DNA of 47,740 nt from Planctomycetota bacterium (lineage in GTDB: Bacteria > Planctomycetota > Phycisphaerae > Phycisphaerales > SM1A02), in assembly GCA_022568135.1 (NCBI GenBank), contig JADFFQ010000026.1, positions 1 through 47,740 on the forward strand, written 5' to 3'. Positions 7,809 to 15,109 of this stretch are shown here, in pieces; position 1 is the first letter of the stretch; each line of letters begins with the position of its first letter. Position numbers and translations under genes: made by a program. Below the pieces are notes generated by a model, which was not told where the DNA came from, searched no databases, and saw nothing but the letters and a program-made list of their open reading frames with translations.

Positions 7809-8284
7809 AGACTTGGCTTTGTCCGAAGTGGTCGATGGCCCGCATGGCGCTGAACGTAGGCCAAGCGTACCTGCACCTGTGACTTGGTAAGACACAGGCG
7901 GTGGCCGTACCCTGACGTCCAAATGCGACCACGCTGGTGTGCTTGGCGCATGCGGGTCTTCAAGCGACCAACCACTACCTCGACGGGATCGAAGCCGTGA
8001 TCAACGAGCCAGTGCGCATGCCATGATTCGATGCTTGCGGCGAGTAAGTGATAGGTGAATTCGTGGCAGCCGGCAACAAGCGCTTCAAAGAGTTGGTCCT
8101 GCTCACGGGGTGTGAAGACCACCGGATCGCCAACCAACAACGACTCGCAGTGGTCGAGCAGATGCGGCGAACCGGGCAGGATAACGCCGTCCTCAACGTA
8201 ACCCCGTAGATCACCTGGCAGCCAGGTTCCGTAGCTGGTGGTGGTGATCATCGTGGCGAGCACGCGACGGGGCATGTTGATCAA
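7802..8284 (-). CDS. REP-associated tyrosine transposase (RAYT, IS200/Y1 HUH-like)
   Basis: 160 residues; starts at TTG 8284, or at ATG 8275 three residues later. The N-terminal TTTSYGTWLPGDLRG is the signature of planctomycete-type RAYT/Y1 transposases. WHAHWLVDHG corresponds to the HUH metal-binding motif, and the C-terminal VRLAYVQRHAGHRPL holds the candidate catalytic tyrosine. Its TAG stop is formed by bases of the adjacent REP element. RAYTs are single-copy, non-insertion-sequence nucleases thought to mobilise or maintain REP palindromes. The gene sits between two near-identical REP units, a complete REPtron-like locus. The HUH appears as H-A-H, so hydrophobic U is replaced by Ala; activity is not certain. 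Confidence 0.8.
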   Translation of the reverse strand: MINMPRRVLATMITTTSYGTWLPGDLRGYVEDGVILPGSPHLLDHCESLLVGDPVVFTPREQDQLFEALVAGCHEFTYHLLAASIESWHAHWLVDHGFDPVEVVVGRLKTRMRQAHQRGRIWTSGYGHRLCLTKSQVQVRLAYVQRHAGHRPLRTKPSLP

Positions 8285-8335
8285 TGTACCGCGTGGTTCA
8301 TGATGACCGCGGAGATCAAGACGGCGACTTTTATC

Positions 8336-8468
8336 CCCGGCAGAGCCCGGGGCTATGGGCGTTGGTTGAGCGCACTGGCCCGCCTATAGCCCCGGCCTCC
8401 GGCCGGGGGTGAGCACGGCGTCAATCCCACGTCCCGAAGAACCCCCCGGGCAGAGCCCGGGGCTATAG
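8336..8468. repeat. REP doublet unit, right copy flanking RAYT gene 1
   Basis: Same order as the left unit at 7675-7808: CCCCGGC-AGA-GCCCGGGG, spacer GTTGGTTGAGCGCACTGGCC, the GCCCCGGCCTCCGGCCGGGG palindrome, spacer GTGAGCACGGCGTCAATCCC, then a final CCCCGGGC-AGA-GCCCGGGG. Only a handful of substitutions separate the copies, and some are compensatory within stems. Both copies are in direct orientation. Confidence 0.85.
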
Positions 8469-8473
8469 GTGGG

Positions 8474-10093
8474 TCATACCCCAGCCAGCTCGACGCTCGC
8501 GACGCTTAGGATGCCTGGCGCTGTACGCAGTTCGTCGAGCAGCGCTGCGCTCGGCGGTGCGTCGAGCTTGAGGATCATCATCGCGATCGTCCGGCCGGTC
8601 GAGGCGTCGTTCTTTCGGCCGATGACCATCTCGGCGATGTTGACGTTCGCCTCGCCGAACATCTTGCCGACCAGGCCGATGCGCCCCGGCTCGTCGGCGT
8701 TGGTGAGCAGGACCATGTGCCCTGCCGGGACCATGTCCATCGCGTATCCGTCGAGGTGGGTGACGCGCGGCAAATCATCAGCATGAATCGCCCCTTCAAC
8801 CCGGCGGGTTTCGCCGGCCTGGTCGATCTCAATGGCCAGTCGGTCCTCGCCGTGATCGGCGGCGATGACGGTCTGGGTGTCGATGTGTCGTTGTTCGGCG
8901 ATGATGCCGGCGTTGATGATGTTCACCGGCTCGTCGAGATGCCGGCCAAGCAGCTCCACCAGCGCGTAGCGGGCGATGGTGTCGGCCCGGCTGGCCAGGA
9001 CTTCGCCCCGGACGGTGAAACGAACGGCTCGAAGCTGCTGCGGTGCGGCCGCGGCCTCCAGCAGGGCGATCATCCGGGCGCTGAGATCAACAAAGGCCCG
9101 TTGCCGGTCGCAAAGATCAAGGCTCAGTTCACCGGCGTTGACTGCCCCGACCATCCCCTCGCCACGGAGGTAGGTCACCAGCGCCCGGCAGGCATCCACG
9201 GCCACGGCTTCCTGAGCCTCGACGGTCGATGCACCGAGGTGGGGGGTGGTGAGAATCTTGGGATGATTGCGCAGCGGATGGTCCCCCGGCAGCGGCTCCT
9301 GCTCGAATACATCCAGGGCGGCGCCACCGCATTGGCCGGACTCCACCGCCTCCAACAGCGCGGCCTCATCCACAATCCCGCCGCGCGAGGCATTGATCAC
9401 CAGCATGCCCGGCTTCGCTGCGGCGAATGCTGCCCGGTCGAGCATGCCCGCCGTCGCTTCCGTCTTGGGCACGTGAAAGCTGACCATGTCCACGCGGGCC
9501 AGCAACTGCTCGAGCGAATCGACCAGCGGCACCCGGCCGTCCAGCGCCGAGTCGGCGTTGATGATCGGGTCGTACGCACACACGGACATCCCAAAGGCCA
9601 GCGCCCGTTCGGCGACGCTTCGGCCGATCCGGCCCAGACCGACGATGCCCAGGGTCTTGCCGTGCAACTGGATGCCGACGAACCGGTTTCGATCCCAGCC
9701 GCCGCCGGCGACCGTCGCATGGGCGGTGGCGATGTCCCGGGCCAGCGCGAGCATAAGGGCAAAAGTGTGCTCGGCAGTGGCGATGGTGCTGGCCGAGGCG
9801 GCGTTCATCACCACGATGCCCAGACGGGTCGCTGTCTGAACGTCGATGTTGTCCACGCCGACCCCGGCTCGGGCGATGGCCCGCAGCCGAGACCCGCCGG
9901 CCTGGGCGCACCGCTGAAGCACCGGCCGGGTTATCTGGACCGCGGATCGCACGACGACCCCATCGTGGGTTCGCAGGGCATCGGCCAGGGCATCACCGGC
10001 CAGCCCCGTCTGGACGGTCACCTGCACATCATGCTGGGAGCCGAGGTATTCGGCCCCCTCTGAAGCGAGCTTGTCGGCGATCAGAATCCGCAT
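8474..10093 (-). CDS. serA: D-3-phosphoglycerate dehydrogenase (long form, ACT domain)
   Basis: 539 residues from ATG 10093 (TTG 10096 is directly upstream in frame). It catalyses NAD-dependent oxidation of 3-phosphoglycerate, the first step of serine synthesis. The Rossmann motif is GIVGLGRIGRSVAERAL, the catalytic Arg is in INASRGGIVDE, the Glu is in LDVFEQEPLP and the His is in TTPHLGAST. After residue about 310 comes the intervening ASB domain, and the C-terminus is an ACT domain (GRIGLVGKMFGEANVNIAEM), expected to mediate serine feedback. The length matches the type I (Mycobacterium-like) enzyme. Divergent from rpsO; its 3' end almost touches the REP unit at 8468. Confidence 0.95.
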   Translation of the reverse strand: MRILIADKLASEGAEYLGSQHDVQVTVQTGLAGDALADALRTHDGVVVRSAVQITRPVLQRCAQAGGSRLRAIARAGVGVDNIDVQTATRLGIVVMNAASASTIATAEHTFALMLALARDIATAHATVAGGGWDRNRFVGIQLHGKTLGIVGLGRIGRSVAERALAFGMSVCAYDPIINADSALDGRVPLVDSLEQLLARVDMVSFHVPKTEATAGMLDRAAFAAAKPGMLVINASRGGIVDEAALLEAVESGQCGGAALDVFEQEPLPGDHPLRNHPKILTTPHLGASTVEAQEAVAVDACRALVTYLRGEGMVGAVNAGELSLDLCDRQRAFVDLSARMIALLEAAAAPQQLRAVRFTVRGEVLASRADTIARYALVELLGRHLDEPVNIINAGIIAEQRHIDTQTVIAADHGEDRLAIEIDQAGETRRVEGAIHADDLPRVTHLDGYAMDMVPAGHMVLLTNADEPGRIGLVGKMFGEANVNIAEMVIGRKNDASTGRTIAMMILKLDAPPSAALLDELRTAPGILSVASVELAGV

Positions 10094-10167
10094 CAAACGC
10101 TTCCTATGGGCTGGGCAGCCGCTATCTTCGGCTCAAACACGCTGGGCTATGGATCAATCGGCAACCT

Positions 10168-10197
10168 TTGGACGGCGAACGCGGGAGATGCTAGACT
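10168..10197 (+). promoter_or_regulatory. Candidate promoter for rpsO
   Basis: TTGGAC (10168-10173) and TAGACT (10192-10197) are 18 bp apart, about 50 bp before the rpsO ATG. A weak to moderate sigma-70-like match by eye. Confidence 0.3.
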
Positions 10198-10245
10198 AGC
10201 GGACTCTCGAAATGTGATGAACTAGACGAGGATTCGGCGACAACG

Positions 10246-10515
10246 ATGGCCCTTGCTGCCCAGCTCAGACAGACCTTGATCAAGGACTTCCAGCGACACG
10301 AAGGCGACACCGGGTCGCCCGAGGTCCAGGTGGCGATCCTGACCAATCGAATGCGGGAACTGTCCGAACACTTGCAGGTTCAGAAGCATGACTTCGCCTC
10401 CAGGCGCGGTCTGGTGCTGATGGTCGGCAAGCGGAATCGCTTGTTGAAATACCTCTCGAGAACCGATCGAGCGGCTTATCTAGCGCTGATCAAACGGCTC
10501 GGGTTGCGCAAGTAG
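10246..10515 (+). CDS. rpsO: 30S ribosomal protein S15
   Basis: 89 residues, exactly the family length. [25 protein letters not shown]-equivalent [20 protein letters not shown] and [20 protein letters not shown] are the conserved S15 blocks that bind 16S rRNA helices 20-22. Followed by pnp, the classic rpsO-pnp order. The intergenic segment holds the hairpin leader described separately. Confidence 0.97.
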   Translation: MALAAQLRQTLIKDFQRHEGDTGSPEVQVAILTNRMRELSEHLQVQKHDFASRRGLVLMVGKRNRLLKYLSRTDRAAYLALIKRLGLRK

Positions 10516-10625
10516 TGCGAGCCGATTGTGAGTGGTCGAGCGGTCGGCCGACATCAGGTGGCAGTAGGCAAGCCACAGTCGATGGTCCACCACCAGGGCC
10601 CGACTGTTCCTTGCCTTCTGCCTCT

Positions 10626-10684
10626 TAGGAGTCGGCGGCCGCGAATGAACCCCGCGCCGACTCCGATGCGCGGGTGGACTCCTA
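10626..10684 (+). promoter_or_regulatory. Structured rpsO-pnp intergenic leader with competing stems
   Basis: Three overlapping stems are visible. Stem 1: GGAGTCGGCG (10628-10637) with CGCCGACTCC (10655-10664). Stem 2: TAGGAGTC (10626-10633) with GACTCCTA (10677-10684). Stem 3: CCCGCG (10651-10656) with CGCGGG (10669-10674). Stems 1 and 2 share the same 5' arm and stem 3 overlaps the 3' arm of stem 1, so they are mutually exclusive. The block ends 17 nt before the pnp ATG. In enterobacteria a pnp leader hairpin is cut by RNase III and underlies PNPase autoregulation; a similar role here is inference. Confidence 0.55.
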
Positions 10685-10701
10685 CCAGAGGCGGAAACTC
10701 A

Positions 10702-12864
10702 ATGCCATACGTCTGTGTTGAACGGAAGATCGGCGGCCGCACGCTGAGGTTGGAAACCGGCAAGATCGCCAAGCTGGCCAGCGGCGCCGTGGTGGCCAGC
10801 TACGCCGATACCACTGTGCTCGCGACGGCGATGCGGGCCGGGCCGCGCCCCGGGCTGGACTTCTTCCCGCTTCAGTGCGACTACCGCGAGAAGCTCGGGG
10901 CCGGCGGCAAGTTCCCCGGCGGGTTCCGCAAGCGCGAAGGCCCCCCCGGCGAAAAAGAAATCCTCACCATGCGGATGATGGATCGTCCCATTCGTCCGCT
11001 GTTTCCCGATGGGTTTATCGATGAGATCCAGCTTCAGGCGTGGGTGATGAGCCACGACGGCCAGAACGACGCCGATGTGTTGGCCTGCACCGCGGCCTCG
11101 GCGGCGCTGAGCCTGACCGACGCACCCTTCAACGGGCCGGTCGCCACGGTGCGCGTTGGGCGGATCACCACCGATGAAGGGGAGCAGTTCGTGCTGAACC
11201 CTACCCACGCTCAGTTGGAGTTCTCCGACCTCGATCTGGTTCTCTCCGGCCACGCCGACGGCATCAACATGATCGAGATCGGAGCGGCCGAGGTGCCGGA
11301 GGCTGATGTCCTGGAGGCGATCCGCGTCGGCTACGAACAGGGCATCAAACCCCTCCTGGAAATGCAGCGCGAGCTGATGGAGAAGGCGGGGGTGAGCGAA
11401 AAGGACCCCGGTGAGCTGCACCTGCCGGCTCCAGAGATCGTGGATCGGGTCCGCCAGCTCGCCGAAGAGGAGCTCACCCGAGTTCGCCAAATCCATGGCA
11501 AACAGCCGCGTGAGGAGGCTGTCGAGGCCCTACGTGACCGGATGCTCCAAGAGCACTTTGCGGTTCCGGAGGCTGGCACCCATGCCCAGTACCTCGCCGC
11601 CGAGCAACGTCACCAGGACGCCAAGGAGGCCTTTCGCCGGCTCGAGAAAAAGATCGCCCACAAGCTCCTCGCCCAACAGGGCATCCGGGCGGACGGGCGC
11701 CGGTTGACCGAGATTCGTCCCATCGATATCGAGGTCGCCATATTTGCCCGAACGCACGGCTCTGCAATGTTTCAGCGGGGCGAAACCCAGGCATTAGCCA
11801 TCTGCGTCCTGGGCACCACCCGCAATGAGCAGATTGTTGACGGGCTGATGCCCGAGTACGCCAAGAAGTTCTACTTGCATTACAACTTCCCACCGTTCTG
11901 CGTGGGTGAAGTGAAGCGGATCATGGGCCCCGGTCGGCGCGAGATCGGCCATGGGGCCCTGGCTGAGCGATCGTTGCTGGCGATCCTGCCCCAGCTCGAA
12001 GAATTCCCCTACACCATCCGGCTGGTGAGCGACATCACCGAGTCCAACGGGTCGTCGTCGATGGCCGCCGTGTGTAGCGGCTGCCTGGCCCTGATGGACG
12101 CGGGTGTGCCGATCAAGGGCACCTGTGCCGGCATCTCCGTCGGCCGATTCACCGACCCCGACGGCAAGGTCACCCATGTCACCGACATCATCGGCGAAGA
12201 GGACTTCTTCGGCGAAATGGACTTCAAAGTAGCCGGCACACGCGAGGGGATCACCGGCGTCCAACTCGACCTCAAGGCTCGTGGACTCGACCTGGCTGAG
12301 ATCGCCCAGATTGTCGAGCAGGCCAAGCTCGGCCGACTCGAACTCATCGAGAAGATGGAAGCGGTGCTGCCCGGACCGCGCGCGGATCTCTCCCAGCACG
12401 CGCCGCGCATCTTCACCGTGATGATCGACCCGGAGAAGATCGGCAAGCTCATTGGTCCCGGCGGTAAGACAATCCGAGGCATTCAGGAGCGCACCGGGGC
12501 AACGATCGATGTCGAGGAGGACGGCACCGTCTACATCGCAGCCACCGACCGCGACAACGGCCTGCAGGCCAAGGCCGAGGTGGAAGCCCTCGGCGCCGAG
12601 ATCAAGATCGGCACCGTATACGAAGGCAAAGTTGTTTCGATCAAGGACTTTGGCGCGTTTATCGAGATCGTGCCTGGGACCGATGGCATGTGCCATATCT
12701 CCGAGCTAGCCGACGGATACGTCAAGTCGGTCGCCGATGAACTTAAGATGGGCCAGATGATCAAGGTCAAGGTGATCGACGTGGACACCGGGACCGGAAA
12801 GATCAGACTCTCGCGCCGCGCCGCCATGGCCGACGAACCGCCCCAACCCGTCGGCGCGTCGTAA
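10702..12864 (+). CDS. pnp: Polyribonucleotide nucleotidyltransferase (PNPase)
   Basis: 720 residues from ATG 10702, preceded by AGAGGCGG; an upstream in-frame GTG at 10528 would run through the hairpin leader and is rejected. This phosphorolytic 3'-5' exoribonuclease of mRNA decay has two RNase PH domains. The second carries the active-site block DITESNGSSSMAAVCSG. A helical linker lies between them, then KH (IGKLIGPGGKTIRGIQ, residues about 580-640) and S1 (GTVYEGKVVSIKDFGAFIEI, about 640-705) RNA-binding domains. Early motif FPGGFRKREGPPGEKEIL is also typical. It ends shortly before the second REP island. Confidence 0.96.
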   Translation: MPYVCVERKIGGRTLRLETGKIAKLASGAVVASYADTTVLATAMRAGPRPGLDFFPLQCDYREKLGAGGKFPGGFRKREGPPGEKEILTMRMMDRPIRPLFPDGFIDEIQLQAWVMSHDGQNDADVLACTAASAALSLTDAPFNGPVATVRVGRITTDEGEQFVLNPTHAQLEFSDLDLVLSGHADGINMIEIGAAEVPEADVLEAIRVGYEQGIKPLLEMQRELMEKAGVSEKDPGELHLPAPEIVDRVRQLAEEELTRVRQIHGKQPREEAVEALRDRMLQEHFAVPEAGTHAQYLAAEQRHQDAKEAFRRLEKKIAHKLLAQQGIRADGRRLTEIRPIDIEVAIFARTHGSAMFQRGETQALAICVLGTTRNEQIVDGLMPEYAKKFYLHYNFPPFCVGEVKRIMGPGRREIGHGALAERSLLAILPQLEEFPYTIRLVSDITESNGSSSMAAVCSGCLALMDAGVPIKGTCAGISVGRFTDPDGKVTHVTDIIGEEDFFGEMDFKVAGTREGITGVQLDLKARGLDLAEIAQIVEQAKLGRLELIEKMEAVLPGPRADLSQHAPRIFTVMIDPEKIGKLIGPGGKTIRGIQERTGATIDVEEDGTVYIAATDRDNGLQAKAEVEALGAEIKIGTVYEGKVVSIKDFGAFIEIVPGTDGMCHISELADGYVKSVADELKMGQMIKVKVIDVDTGTGKIRLSRRAAMADEPPQPVGAS

Positions 12865-12900
12865 AGCGACGTTCCTCCGAGCCGCCCGCCACCCATTGAG

Positions 12901-12990
12901 CCCCCGGCCAATTAGCCCCCGGCCAATTAGCCCCCGGCCAATTAGCCCCCGGCCAATTAGCCCCCGGCCAATTAGCCCCGGGCCAATTAG
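12901..12990. repeat. 15-bp tandem repeat, six units, derived from REP half-palindrome
   Basis: CCCCCGGCCAATTAG is repeated head to tail: five identical copies (12901-12975) and a sixth with one change (CCCCGGGCCAATTAG). The array runs directly into a family A palindrome. Each unit looks like the left arm and TAG of that palindrome with the right arm lost. Too short, and without spacers, to be a CRISPR. Confidence 0.9.
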
Positions 12991-13011
12991 CCCCCGGCTG
13001 TTAGCCGGGGG
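12991..13011. repeat. REP-like palindrome, family A, at the 3' end of RAYT gene 2
   Basis: CCCCCGGC-TGTTA-GCCGGGGG. The TTA of the loop supplies the TAA stop codon of the transposase gene on the opposite strand. Identical arms and loop recur at 13687-13707. Confidence 0.85.
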
Positions 13012-13531
13012 CCTGACCAACCCCCGGATACTCCTCCACGTCGGTGATATATGCAAACGGCCGCGCCGACAAGCCAATCGCCTCGTTATGGCGCTCCACA
13101 TACCGGATACGGCCGCGGACCGCCCGTTCATCGAAGCAGTAACGCTTGTCGTAGCCGTCCGACCAGATTGGCCGCCTCGGCCGCAAACCCCAACGCACCG
13201 ATTCCTTCGCCCGCTTGGCCACTTCGCCGATCTCAATCGATGTCCGCCCGATCACCAGATGAACGTGCCACGTCTGCACCGTCAACGCCAGCAGTGTCAG
13301 CCCCAGTCGCCGAACCATCGCTTCTGCAATCATCCCGCCGATGTCCGCCAGCCGATGCCGATCAAACGTGTAGACCCCATGTTTCATGCGTTGCCGCTCC
13401 GCCGCTTCCAGATCGGGGTCCGCCGGCAGGATGTGGCCGCGATCAACCCACCCCCGTCGATCGCCGCGCAACCACGTCCCGTACGTGGTCATCGTGAGCA
13501 TGATCGCCTGTGTATTCGCTATCGCCGTCAT
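13001..13531 (-). CDS. REP-associated tyrosine transposase (RAYT, IS200/Y1 HUH-like), second gene
   Basis: 176 residues (an internal ATG at 13501 is possible). It shares the family signature TMTTYGTWLRGDRRGWVDRG with RAYT gene 1, has the HUH motif WHVHLV, and the C-terminal GRIRYVERHNEAIG where the tyrosine is the candidate nucleophile. The stop codon again lies in a REP hairpin loop, and the last residues (GVGQAPG) are encoded by REP-adjacent bases. The protein is clearly diverged from RAYT gene 1, so this is a paralogue and not a recent duplicate. REP palindromes lie on both sides (12991-13011 and 13584-13606). HUH is intact here, unlike gene 1. Confidence 0.82.
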   Translation of the reverse strand: MTAIANTQAIMLTMTTYGTWLRGDRRGWVDRGHILPADPDLEAAERQRMKHGVYTFDRHRLADIGGMIAEAMVRRLGLTLLALTVQTWHVHLVIGRTSIEIGEVAKRAKESVRWGLRPRRPIWSDGYDKRYCFDERAVRGRIRYVERHNEAIGLSARPFAYITDVEEYPGVGQAPG

Positions 13532-13583
13532 CCATCGGGCCTCCGGGCCCCGGCCGAAGCCGCGCGTGCACAGCGCTTGGGCG

Positions 13584-13606
13584 GCCCCGGGCGAACCGCC
13601 CGGGGC
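13584..13606. repeat. REP-like palindrome, family A, upstream of RAYT gene 2
   Basis: GCCCCGGGCG (13584-13593), loop AAC, CGCCCGGGGC (13597-13606), followed by TAAA. It lies about 50 bp outside the transposase start and completes the flanking of that gene. Confidence 0.75.
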
Positions 13607-13683
13607 TAAATATCACCCGAAAACGCCTCGCGTAACAACGCCGCCGGCTTCCAACCCCGCGGGTGATGCCATCGCCGGCAATT

Positions 13684-13707
13684 TAGCCCCCGGCTGTTAG
13701 CCGGGGG
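13684..13707. repeat. REP-like palindrome, family A
   Basis: TAG, then CCCCCGGC-TGTTA-GCCGGGGGG; same arms and loop as 12991-13011. It abuts a fragment of a RAYT C-terminal coding region. Confidence 0.8.
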
Positions 13708-13747
13708 GCGCTCCACATACCGTATGCGTCCGCGCCCTCGCTCCTTG
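13707..13747 (-). pseudogene. Remnant of a third RAYT gene (C-terminal motif only)
   Basis: On the minus strand the bases next to the palindrome encode KERGRGRIRYVER, matching the end of RAYT gene 2 (DERAVRGRIRYVER). A 16-base stretch is identical between the two places (starting GGCGCTCC). The reading frame continues directly into the REP (PPANS), as expected if a RAYT-REP unit had decayed. Only about 40 bp are recognisable. Confidence 0.55.
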
Positions 13748-13752
13748 TAATG

Positions 13753-13771
13753 CCGCGACCATCGGTCGCGG
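13753..13771. repeat. Short palindromic repeat, family B (copy 1)
   Basis: CCGCGACC, loop ATC, GGTCGCGG. The same arms with loop ACC occur at 39142-39160, and a half copy (GGTCGCGGTCTTCT) near 46183. Confidence 0.7.
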
Positions 13772-13786
13772 TCTTCTTACACACAC

Positions 13787-13836
13787 GAGCCGCCGCGTCC
13801 TCGCGAGAAAGCGAGCCGCCGCGTCCTCGCGAGCGG
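13787..13836. repeat. Family D palindromic repeat, tandem pair
   Basis: Two direct copies (13787-13807, truncated, and 13813-13836, full) of a 24-bp element: GAGCCGCCGC, four variable bases, then CGCGAGCGG. CCGC/GCGG and CGCG/CGCG pair with one bulged A. Further full copies lie at 21225-21248 (intergenic) and 26965-26988 (inside rsmB). Confidence 0.75.
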
Positions 13837-13887
13837 CTTCCACCAAACGCCGATCGTCATCCTTTCCCAACAATCGCCGAGTCGTAG

Positions 13888-13905
13888 GTCAGCCCTTGGC
13901 CTGAC
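13888..13905. repeat. Short palindrome, family E
   Basis: GTCAG-CCCTTGGC-CTGAC, with the wider context TAGGTCAGCCCTTGGCCTGACA. An isolated REP-like hairpin within the 13.5-14.3 kb repeat-rich gap. Confidence 0.4.
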
Positions 13906-14084
13906 ACGCTTGGCAATGCGTCGATCTGGCAGACTGAAAGCCTCCCCTACCGCCTTTGAACTATCCATCCTCCCAGCCCGGATGTCCCAGATGACCTCGG
14001 CGTTCTTAAATAACCGACAAGGCGGTCACCGGTGTAGATTGCGGTGAGTCTAGCCCTCGAAGCACCGAATAAGTGAGGAACCCA

Positions 14085-14234
14085 ATGGGTGAAGCGGATA
14101 ACCTCGCCGCCTTGATGGCGATGCCCGGCCGATGGGTGGGTCGAATCCGCCAACGCCGCCCGATGAAGAAGTTGATCCTCGACATGGACAGTTCGGTCAG
14201 CGAGACCTGCGGATGGCAGGAACGGTTGCGCTGA
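14085..14234 (+). pseudogene. Remnant of an IS1380-family transposase
   Basis: From 14085 a short frame reads MGEADNLAALMAMPGRWVGR, then IRQRRPMKKLILDMDSSVSE, then TCGWQERLR and stop. The block LP-GRW-x5-RRP-KK-(I/L)-ILD-DSS-S-T-G-QE is the region around the first catalytic Asp of IS1380-type DDE transposases. The conserved continuation (SAYNGHF...) is absent after QE, and upstream bases show a stop and frame changes in the expected preceding region. About 50 of more than 400 residues survive. The element is dead; no terminal repeats were identified. Recognition is from memory of the family motif. Confidence 0.65.
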
Positions 14235-14348
14235 GCGGCCGGGCAGCGAGCAACGCGAGACCCGGTCCGTTCGAGCGCGGGGTTAGCCTCTTGAGTGTCC
14301 GCACTGCGCCGTGGCGATGAACCAACGGCGCAAGTATATGGTTCGCGT

Positions 14349-14945
14349 TCACTGAACCTCGATCACCGCCTGCTCAATCGCCTCAACAGGCTCATCTGCG
14401 GATTGTTGAAACTTTCCGTCACGAAGCTCCGCGCCGTAGTAAATCGCTTTCAACTGAAGCAGGTAGTGGCCCGGTGAAGGTAATGAAACGAAGAATGCGA
14501 CCGTTCGGGCTTGCCCAGCGCGCAGGACTCTAGTTGGCATCGGCTCAAGGGTGCCTTGCTCGTTTAGCAGGCGTGCTGTCAGACGCTCAACGTGACCATC
14601 AGCTAGGCGTTCGTCCTTACCAGGGGCCACCCGCGAGACGATCAGAGTAGGTGCTTGAAACACAACGGTACGCTTGCCGTCATTCCTGAACTTCGCAGTG
14701 ACGGCTAGATGGCGATGAGTGGTTGCCGTCTGCGACGCCGGCTTCATCCCTACGTCGATCTGCAAAACCGGCTGTTCCATCGCGCTACGCTCCAAAGCGG
14801 TGATCTCGGCGCGGGCTCTGTTGATTGTGCCCAACCGCCAGAAGGTGTAGAGAGCCCATGCAGCGGCGCCGACGATGGCCACGAGCGTGACGATGCTCTG
14901 CACGCCCGCCATGACGTTCTTAAACGCCTCATGATTGAATTCCAT
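14349..14945 (-). CDS. Hypothetical protein with one N-terminal membrane segment
   Basis: 198 residues, function not recognised. After a short N-terminus, SIVTLVAIVGAAAWALYTFW (about residues 17-36) is a clear transmembrane helix. It is followed by a helical RAEITALERSAMEQ stretch and a beta-rich soluble domain (VLQIDVGMKPASQ, LAVTAKFRNDGKRTVVFQAP, GHYLLQLKAIYYGAEL) that looks like an immunoglobulin-like fold. Topology suggests an exported or periplasm-facing domain, although there is no cleavable signal. Base composition is visibly less GC-rich than in neighbouring genes, and the gene lies in a mobile-element zone, so horizontal acquisition is likely. No operon partner. Confidence 0.7.
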   Translation of the reverse strand: MEFNHEAFKNVMAGVQSIVTLVAIVGAAAWALYTFWRLGTINRARAEITALERSAMEQPVLQIDVGMKPASQTATTHRHLAVTAKFRNDGKRTVVFQAPTLIVSRVAPGKDERLADGHVERLTARLLNEQGTLEPMPTRVLRAGQARTVAFFVSLPSPGHYLLQLKAIYYGAELRDGKFQQSADEPVEAIEQAVIEVQ

Positions 14946-15063
14946 TCCGAGTCCTCCGTGACGCTAACAATAATTCGCTTGATCCGCATAACATGCGGAA
15001 CTTTGGTTTTCTGACCGCATAGCACGGCTCTGGAAGAGTCTGCCAGAGGCGCGCTAAGCGCTT

Positions 15064-15109
15064 CATCTAACGACGAGGGGTGTGCGATGTCAATCTGTCC
15101 CCACCCCTC
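15064..15109 (-). other. attC-like half site upstream of the orphan gene (tentative)
   Basis: On the minus strand GTTAGATG (15071-15064) fits the GTTRRRY core of an integron recombination site, and just outside it GAGGGGTG (15109-15102) pairs with CACCCCTC (15082-15075). The orphan gene follows on the same strand, as a cassette would. The matching R'' core (RYYYAAC) was not found, so this may be chance. Confidence 0.2.

Larger units (their letters stand above)
13532..14348. other. Repeat-rich intergenic gap of about 800 bp
   Basis: Between RAYT gene 2 and the orphan membrane gene I find only palindromes of families A, B, D and E, the RAYT remnant and the IS1380 scrap. No intact gene, tRNA or rRNA was recognised. 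The mixture suggests a hot spot where small mobile elements have landed and decayed. Confidence 0.6.

Noticed and set aside
8717..10063. Long open frame (448 codons) antisense to serA
   Set aside because: It lies wholly opposite a gene with full catalytic motifs, has no family motif, and long antisense frames are expected in such GC-rich DNA.
10528..10701. Upstream GTG start for pnp adding 58 residues
   Set aside because: It would translate the hairpin leader; the ATG at 10702 matches the family N-terminus and has an RBS.
12901..12990. CRISPR-like array
   Set aside because: The 15-bp units are contiguous without spacers and there are no cas genes.
14100..14155. tRNA-like T-arm (GGTGG, GTCGAAT, CCGCC)
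   Set aside because: No acceptor, D or anticodon arm can be built at the right distance, and the same bases read as the IS1380 transposase remnant.
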